Shown one piece after another: positions 57,376-64,000 of a stretch of 64,000 nucleotides of DNA. The notes below the pieces were generated by a model. The model ran no database searches. It had not been told where the DNA came from and saw only the letters and a program-made list of their open reading frames with translations. The position numbers and the translations under genes were made by a program. Each line of letters starts with the position of its first letter. Position 1 is the first letter of the stretch. This DNA comes from Phaeotremella fagi. Taxonomy: Eukaryota; Basidiomycota; Tremellomycetes; Tremellales; Phaeotremellaceae. The stretch is from positions 2,093,634 through 2,157,633 of the forward strand of contig BCHU01000001.1 in assembly GCA_001599715.1 (NCBI GenBank). The letters run 5' to 3'.

Positions 57376-57759
57376 TCATTTTTTTACATACTCCCACTCC
57401 TTTAATTCTCGTCTGCAGATCTTCGTGGCAAGATCAACCATGCATTTCCTGTCCTTCTCGTTTACGCACAGCTTGGATTTCAAAATGTCGCCGCATTCGT
57501 CGATTGTTTGAACCAAAGAGGAGAGGCATTTCTCACCTTCCTCGAGTCGTTTGAATGACGGAGCTCCATATTCGAAATGAACTTTGAGATCTACGAGCTG
57601 AGTATTGAGCTCACTGAGTGTTGGAAAACTTTCCTGCAATTCCGATGCAGGGTATTGAAAATCGTCTGAGAGTATTGTAAGAAGCACTGCTACTAGATCT
57701 TGCTCTTCCCTTGAGAAATCGGGTACCTCCTCATGATCTTGTATTGTGATATCGCTCAT
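57376..57759 (-). CDS. Small hypothetical protein, array unit 3 (127 aa)
   Basis: Single exon, start MSDITIQDHEEVPDFSREEQ. Paralogue of the unit-2 gene across its whole length (see the shared FQYP, TIDEC and LATKI segments there). All-helical, acidic first third, basic C-terminus (RRELKEWEYVKK). No signal peptide or membrane helix. Its promoter is repeat copy 3. The two start codons sit at the same distance from their repeat blocks. Function unknown. Confidence 0.65.
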   Translation of the reverse strand: MSDITIQDHEEVPDFSREEQDLVAVLLTILSDDFQYPASELQESFPTLSELNTQLVDLKVHFEYGAPSFKRLEEGEKCLSSLVQTIDECGDILKSKLCVNEKDRKCMVDLATKICRRELKEWEYVKK

Positions 57760-57801
57760 AATTAAACTTCTTGTTTTGGAATTGATTTCAAATGTATTGA
57801 A

Positions 57802-57974
57802 GTTGGTTGTTAAAAAGTGGGAAACCCCCAAATTATGTTGTCTCTATACATCGAATACCTCAGGAAGACTTCATGTTGCACCCCCTTTATTCTATCAAAA
57901 GCTTCAAAGGACAGACAATAAGGGAGGCAAAAAATGTCTTGCGTTCGATTTAACCACATTCACGGCGTTACAGG
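57802..57974 (-). repeat. Repeated promoter block, copy 3
   Basis: Third copy of the block, upstream of the unit-3 gene. Slightly more diverged: GTTGGTTGTTAAAAAGTGG, CTCTATACATCGAATACC, CAAAGGACAGACAATAAGGG, ending CCACATTCACGGCGTTAC like copy 1 (CCACATTCAACGGCGTTAC). Confidence 0.8.
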
Positions 57975-58738
57975 CATTATATAAACTTGCCGTTACAGAA
58001 TCTTGACTCGTTAGATGACTACACATGGCAGCCTTTGTCCTGCGAGAACTACTGTCAGTTTTTCAGTTTGGTCAGCACAACTATCAAGGTCACTGTACCT
58101 CTTTAACAAATGCATCCTCTTTCTCCACCCTATTTCTGAATAACAACTTATCATCATCACTTATCATATCTTTTCACCGTTGAATCAACCACCTATAGAA
58201 CCTTCCCTCTGAACTGATTACAATGTTTCTTCTGAGTTCTTTTAAATGCTGAGCTGATAGCGCTGAGAGTGTCGATCCGTCTATTAGAATATCCTTAGCT
58301 CTTTCGGACGCAGAAGTGATGGATGTGGAAGTCTTGGCTCGTTTGTGACAGTCAGCTACCAATCTTGAATTGCCCAAGTCTTATTTCTGTGTGGAGTGCC
58401 GAAGGAAGACAGGGAGCAACTCCACAAGTACTAAAACACGATGGGTTTGTTTGCCACTTTTGTATCGCCACTCTGATCGCGTTTCGTTTGATTGAATACA
58501 ACAACAATACAATGGATGGGATGGGATGAGATGTGTTGAATAGATTTCATCTATATCCTTCATACAACTACTTACATCTTATACTTCTCAGATCCTCACA
58601 ACAACGATACACACTCGACACGATGATCAATCTGATACATCTTGATATATCATAAAATCACGTCGATTGCATCAAGACACGATTAACCAACACCGCACAG
58701 TCCATCTCAATTTATCATATCCATACCTCCAGACGACC
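57975..58738. other. Intergenic region before BYR4 with a possible minus-strand gene relic
   Basis: 764 bp. The minus strand has an open stretch 58174-58377 (RLVADCHKRAKTSTSITSAS, then KELRRNIVISSEGRFYRWLI) without an ATG, and a neighbouring ATG-initiated frame at 58381-58563 (MKDIDEIYSTHLIPSHPLY). Together they could be a decayed fourth member of the small-gene array. The right end is the BYR4 promoter/leader. Confidence 0.25.
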
Positions 58739-61700
58739 ATGTCACCTATCCCACCTCCAGCATCATTTGTACCACCCTCAGAAGATTGGGATGACTCCTT
58801 CATCATCTCACCATCCGCTCAAAATTTCGCCCTCCCATCATCAGCCTCTTCATCATCTTCATCATCCCATAAATCAAGACACTCTCTGAACATCGGTTCA
58901 CCACTCCGACAATCTTTTTCCAACGATCTTTCAACGCCAATCCTTAATTCAAAATCACTCAAAAAACATCAAGAGGACAGTGATGCAGATTTTGATTTTG
59001 ATCTACCTGATTCGTTCCCTGCTATCGTTTCATCGCCTCGATCATCGTTGGGTAATGTTAATGTTGGTTCATCACGTCCAAGAGCTGGTACAGCATCTTC
59101 AACATCTTCTTTACGGAATATACAAAAGACGGTGATGGGATCAGGTCCATCTGGTGTAGGTGTGATCACTAAACTTGGAGGTAGACCTGCTTCGATACCT
59201 TCCTCACTTCCTTTGGGTACTATCAAGGCTAAAGCCAGAGCTGAAGAGATGGCTTGGGAGATGGATGTAGATTTTGATGATGTGGACGGGGATGGTGATT
59301 TTGAACCGGCAATTCGTTCGAAGAGACTCACGTTGTCTCCACCAAAGAAGACTATCATTCCTGACGCAGATGCTCTTGATGATTTGGGATTTGATTTGGA
59401 CGAAGAGGATAAAGAGGCGACTTTGAAGGCGGGTGCTACGTTGAAAGCTATGCTACCACCTCCTCGACCAAAGGATTCAACAATCAAAGCAATACCACAG
59501 CCGACACCGATACCACCCAATGATGATACCGGTTTAGAAACCGATTTCGCTTTACCCCTATCCCTCACCAATTTAACTCTAGCAACACTTCCATCATCAC
59601 CTCGTCATAATCGACGACCTCGCGATTCAGCCGCTTCAACTACCCCTTCATTAGATTCTCCATCGACTTCAACGAGTGGTCGAAAAAGTACACCAGGTGG
59701 TGCGTGGAGTTGGGGCGATGATGATTCCCCAAGGGGTAAACGTGGAGTCAAATCTTCAGAGACTAGCGCTACGAGCGTAAGCGATGAATTAGGACAAGAT
59801 AAAGATGATAAAGAAGATTGGGGAGGTGAACTGAATTTCGACGAAGAAGAGGAAGATATGGAATCAGGTTTGGTTCTGCCTTCGTCGACGTTTTTCTCGT
59901 TGAATCGAGCCAAAGAACTTAATTTGATTCTGGACAAGAAACGGAAACCTCAATACGCCCCTCCACCTACAATTTCACATCAATCTCAACATCATCAAGA
60001 ATCATTTGAAGATGGTTTGGTACTTGATAATCCTAGAATTGAACTTAGCCACCATCGATTGAGTAAACATCGAAAAGCTAGGACGATGTCGATACCTTCA
60101 ACATCTAATAACACTATCAAGAGGAATATGAAATTGTCGGTGAAGGAACGTGAGAGAGCGTGGGAGAAGGAGAGAGAACAAGGTTGGGGTAGACAGTCCC
60201 CTTTACCAAAAGATGGGAGTGTGGGACGAGCTTCTGGAGTTTTGGGTTTATCGGGGTTGAGAAGTCATTCGGCGTCTACGGTGGCTTCAATAAGGGAACC
60301 TTCTTTATCACGTCGACCTGAAAGTCCTGTAGTGTTAGGAAAAGAATTGGGTAAAGAACCTTCGAGATTCAAATCTCATTCTTCGAATACTGGTACGCTC
60401 AGAGGCGTGCCTACAGCAATGTTACCCCCACCACCGCCGATACCTCCAACGACACCTACGGCTTCACGACTTCGACATCAAAAATCACATTATCATATTC
60501 AGCCTCCAGCTCAATCTCCTTCTTTATCACGAAAACAAAGTTTATCAAGTTTGACAGACGCTCTCACCTCCCAAGCTATGCCTCCTATAACACCTGTTCA
60601 ACCCGTAGAGACGAAGACAACGACTACACCAACATTCTCTAGACTAACTATGCCAACATCAAGTTCGAGAGCCAAAGCTCGTCAACCCGTGCACACGATA
60701 TTCCCACAATTCACACCGTCCTCATCAGCTTCTTCCATGTCATCAATGAATTCTATCGGTACTCCGTCAGGTTCAGGTTTCAGACCTGGTATGACAGGTT
60801 CGACATCGTCAAGATTGATGGATGTGACGAAACGACGAAGGGTTTATGGAGATGGAACTGAGTTGGAGGGGATTGAGGATTTGGCTGTGGAGAAGGAAAG
60901 AACGAATTCGAGTTTGGGTTTGGGTAGACCTGGTCGTCGTGGTATGTTTAGGATTTTTTTTTGAGACGAATTCTTACTGAGTATATGAATAGCTGGTCAC
61001 GATGTAACCGGGAGATCTAATAGTAATCCTCGACAGACGGAGGCTAACGCTAACCCTAATCCTGCTGGAGAGAAGAGGAAGAAATCGGGATCGTCGAAAC
61101 GAAATAAAACGAGAAAACCTGCTTTGTTGATAAAACATCTCGGTGGAGTGGATAAGAAAAAAGGTAAGTTAATACGTTCATTGTTAGGATGATCGTTCTC
61201 TGACTCTTGTCGTAGTTGTTGGCGAAATGACTTGGAATCCACAAACGCTTCGATGGGAAGGGAACGAATCTGTATTAAGAGATTTCGATGGTCCATTAGC
61301 GTCTTCAACTCGACCAGCTCTGATTGCTCATTATACCGGATCATCAGTTGGAGCCACCGGCAGTGGATTCTTATCACCGTCGAACCCATCCTCAACGTCA
61401 CTTTCAGGACTCTCAGCAACAGTACGAATCGTTGGTGACATGAAATTTGACCCTGAAAAAATGTGTTGGATATCAACGTTGAATCCTGAAGATGATGAAC
61501 CGGATCCGTTCGAAGGTATGGCAGACGACGAAGATGAAGATGGCGGAGGGGCCGGTGGGACCATCACCAAAGCCAACGCGAAAAAACTGATTTCGATTGG
61601 GAATTTCAATAATTTCGGTGGGGGGAGTGTGATAACCTCTTCAGCTTGGTCATCGAGATTAGCCTCAGATTCAGGCATGTCAGCATCGACTCTAAGTGGG

Positions 61701-61961
61701 TCCATTGGATCTTACGATATAGATCAATCTTCAGGTAGACCTTCGTTCGGTTCTTCCACCTCCTCGAATTCGGGTTTGGGTGGTCTGCAGGTCTCACCAG
61801 AGTTATGGAATGAATCGCGTTTAGCTGAAGATAGACATCGGAGGGAGATTAGGGGTTGGTTGGTTAGACCTAGTAATAACACTTTGGGGGATGTTAGGGA
61901 TAGAGAAAGAAGGGAGGAGAAGAGGTTGTGGGAAATTAGACATTTGGCTATGAGGTCTTAA
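58739..61961 (+). CDS. BYR4: Byr4/Bfa1-like GAP scaffold of the mitotic exit / septation network
   Basis: Byr4 (fission yeast) and Bfa1 (budding yeast) pair with Cdc16/Bub2 to inactivate the Spg1/Tem1 GTPase at spindle pole bodies. Exons 58739-60941, 60993-61163 and 61216-61961 give 1,039 aa. The N-terminus has the WDDSF and EEMAWEMDVDFDDV acidic-aromatic segments typical of Byr4 repeats, then long Ser/Pro-rich disorder. The conserved C-terminal part comprises KTRKPALLIKHLGGVDKKK, VVGEMTWNPQTLRWEGNE (~792-809) and DMKFDPEKMCWISTLN (~866), ending HRREIRGWLVRPSNN and LWEIRHLAMRS. The two W-containing "x-x-N/D-P-x-x-x-x-W" motifs are the family hallmark. Start ATG chosen because upstream sequence is leader-like. 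Good confidence. Confidence 0.88.
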
Positions 61962-62176
61962 AGGTTAGGTGGGGATGTGTTTGATCTTCTTGTTAACGTT
62001 AACGCTTGTTTAATGTATTGATGCGGAAACATGGATTGAATTAGTGGATCCAGATCTTGTGGTATGATATAAATTCGTTATTCATTAAGTTTTACGTTCT
62101 ACAAGCCCAAAATGTATTCGAGCACTAGAGAGATTTTTTTGAGGGATTTGATTGAATTTCAATGGTCTAGCTAACG

Positions 62177-62814
62177 CTATGCTCGCTCCCTTACATCCAA
62201 TTTATCAGAGACGTCCTTCTGAACGAATAAACTTCTTTCAGGTCTTTCCTTGACTCGATCGTCTTTCAGCATCCTGGATATGTTTCGTTAGAAACCTTGA
62301 AAAGAGGGAAAGAGAAACGTACCTAGCATCAACCCTAGCATCTTCACCTTCAACACCGATCATCGCTTGTGGTTCTTTAGCTTCTATCACCTAAACGTCG
62401 AAATCAGTTTCCAGTTTCTTTTAAGATGGGAAATAAAATAAGACATACATATTGATTATCACAGTGTGGACAGTATTCATCAGCTTCTTCGTATTCCGTC
62501 ATATCCTTCCTAAAAGCTTTTTTACACTAACAATCACATGAGTTTAAACCTTGGTAGGATAAGGGACCTCACTTTTTTACATAGGAACACCATCTCGACG
62601 GTTTTGGCTAGTTTATGATCTGATCTTTCGGCGTGACATTCTGGACACTGGGGGGGAATTTGGGTTAGTTTGGATGATGAAAGTGGGGTTAACTCACATC
62701 AAAGAATTTTTTACAGCAGGGTGCGCGAATCGCTACTTGAGCATTTAGGATGTGTTTGCTGTTTGATGTTTAGTCAGCTAACTATATCAATTTAGATTGG
62801 ATTACTCACCACAT
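62177..62814 (-). CDS. CHY-type zinc-finger protein (127 aa)
   Basis: Six minus-strand exons (62810-62814, 62698-62758, 62573-62647, 62449-62526, 62323-62390, 62177-62273) join exactly to 127 aa. The zinc-binding pattern is complete: MCKHILNAQVAIRAPCCKKF, then FDCPECHAERSDHKL, FLCKKCKKAFRKDM, and DEYCPHCDNQYVIEAKEP. This is the CHY zinc finger found in fungal proteins starting MCKHxxNAQ and in yeast Hot13-like mitochondrial factors. The tail (RMLKDDRVKERPERSLFVQK) is charged. Only five coding bases lie in the first exon. Role not certain; a redox or metal-linked function is inference. Confidence 0.88.
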
Positions 62815-63054
62815 TCTGGCTGTGACTTTTGATTCTAAGTTTATTTGCAACAGTTCAACATTTCAACCAGTCAGTGCTGAAACGCGACGCGGTGGCAAAG
62901 TTGAGGTGGTAGGAGATTGAGTGATGTCCGCGAGGTGGTGTGACCCTGGCTGACATTGAATCAAACAACTCCTTCCTTCTCTCTTTAATTGTCAGTAACA
63001 ACATTCATATAACATATTCATAGATAATCACAGTGGCACATTGGCATTGGCACT
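62815..63054. promoter_or_regulatory. Divergent promoter between the CHY zinc-finger gene and the last gene
   Basis: 240 bp between outward-facing starts. Nothing distinctive except ACAACATTCATATAACATATTC near 63000-63020. Confidence 0.4.
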
Positions 63055-64000
63055 ATGGATCCTATACAAGTAGACATCGAAACTGATCCAACAATAATAT
63101 CAGTACTTCATTCACTTCAACGTAACACCACCACCAACACCAACAACACGCCCGCAGTCCCGCTCCCAATCACCCAAACCGATAACCTGGAAGGATGGAG
63201 TAACGAACAACTCCGACAGGAAGTTATCAAACTTCGTCATCAAGTCGGAAGAACCGATAACATCGACGAAGGGTATCTCTTGAATCTAGATGAACTCGAA
63301 CCAATCCCAAAGAAAAGAAAAAAGAGAACTCCGTCTTCACGTAAGAAGACTCAATTGGGCGAAGAAAGTTCTACCAAAAAAACCAAGATTAACACGACCG
63401 TTGGAGATGGGAACGGTTTGAATCATCTCATTCAGTTCGATAGTGAGACTGGGAAACGTGTTGAAATCAAACGAAAGACTGAATTATCAAAGGCTGTTCG
63501 ATCAAAGGTTTGTTTTTCCGACATATCTTGGGGTTTGGAATTTTGATGTTTACCACTGACTGGGCTTTTTTCTTAGATGAGAGAGTCTGTTGGCGTAGGA
63601 AATGATGATCCGCTACCACCACCGTCGGTTATTGATCCCACTCCCACTCCCGTTGTCGTTGATGGTGTATTGGTTGAAGGTGATGGCGTTGGATCTCTTG
63701 GATCGTTCTTCGTCCCCAATTGGACGTTATCGGTTAATGACGCTGAGAGTAAAGCTGTACGTTGGATTCGTTTTATTATCGTGATTAATTCTGATGGACT
63801 GGTTCGTTGTAAACAGTGGATCGATAAAATCGCTACGGAATTGGTGGAAGAAGCTGCAAGTTCTGATAAATGGTCACGCGTCCCTGTTGAGGATCTTGAA
63901 CTTGACATTGTTAGGGTAAGCCCAGATTTTTAACTATCATTCAAACTGTTTTCGCTGACGTATTCGTTACTCCAAATAGAACGCTGTTCGAACAGCTTAT
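63055..64000 (+). CDS. Hypothetical protein, 5' part only (runs off the window)
   Basis: Exons 63055-63507, 63577-63915 and 63980 to the edge join in frame for at least 271 residues. Not recognised. Start MDPIQVDIETDPTIISVLHS; a coiled-coil-like EQLRQEVIKLRHQV; a bipartite basic NLS-like PKKRKKRTPSSRKK; then a globular part with SFFVPNWTLSVNDAESKAV and IVINSDGLVRCKQWIDKIAT. A nuclear role is plausible from the basic motif. The end of the gene is missing, so no family call is made. Confidence 0.6.

Noticed and set aside
51760..57759. Homology between the 52.4-kb helical protein and the 55-58-kb array proteins
   Set aside because: Only a loose LSED...QYP resemblance; not enough to claim one family without a profile search.
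58969..59937. Minus-strand Ser-rich ORFs opposite BYR4
   Set aside because: Mirror frames of Ser/Asp-rich coding sequence, without splice structure or family features.
1..64000. CRISPR arrays, prophage, insertion sequences, rRNA or tRNA genes
   Set aside because: No evenly spaced direct repeats with unique spacers, no transposase or reverse-transcriptase motif, no tRNA A/B-box pair recognised. A scan with tRNAscan-SE and RepeatMasker would settle this.

Overview
The window is nuclear DNA of an intron-rich fungus. Most long genes are split by introns of about 45-110 nt with GTRNGT donors, CTAAY/CTGAY branch sites and short exons. The gene set (long-N-terminus N-myristoyltransferase, Mcm1 MADS box, Byr4/Bfa1, hybrid histidine kinase, Mlp1/TPR) and the intron density fit a basidiomycete yeast, most likely a tremellomycete of the Cryptococcus/Kwoniella type. 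That placement is inference. Exon joins were chosen by hand from splice signals and reading frame; for nearly every multi-exon model the coding total divides exactly by three.

Left part (about 0.5-28.6 kb) is mostly conserved housekeeping: a small unknown protein, homoserine kinase (THR1), Sm protein E, the MADS-box factor Mcm1, an Mlp1/TPR-like nuclear-basket coiled coil, N-myristoyltransferase, an unknown acidic protein, the ribosome-biogenesis HEAT-repeat protein Rrp12 and a GAF-type hybrid histidine kinase. Several pairs are divergent with short shared promoters (THR1/SmE, MLP1/NMT1, unknown/RRP12).

The middle (about 29-58 kb) looks accessory. It holds a voltage-gated proton channel (Hv1 type), a pair of tandem unknown paralogues, an SSU1-type sulfite efflux pump, a single gene fusing a fungal rhodopsin-like 7-TM domain to an FHS (fucose-permease type) MFS transporter, a GNAT acetyltransferase, an array of four short single-exon minus-strand genes with weak mutual similarity, an F-box-like protein, a fluoroacetate-dehalogenase-like alpha/beta hydrolase, an extended SDR, and a second minus-strand array of small genes, three of which sit behind near-copies of one ~175-bp promoter block. 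One conserved gene, a THP3/LENG8 SAC3-domain protein, is embedded at 44-46 kb.

The right end (58.7-64 kb) returns to conserved genes: a Byr4/Bfa1-like mitotic-exit GAP scaffold, a CHY zinc-finger protein, and the 5' part of an unknown gene cut by the window edge. I saw no tRNA, rRNA, transposon, CRISPR array or virus-derived gene. The strongest observations for follow-up are the proton channel with a Lys in place of the third S4 Arg, the rhodopsin-MFS fusion, the promoter-carrying tandem array at 55-58 kb, the four-gene array at 39.8-43.2 kb, the dehalogenase with an apparently complete fluoroacetate-dehalogenase active site, and a 4-nt microexon in NMT1.
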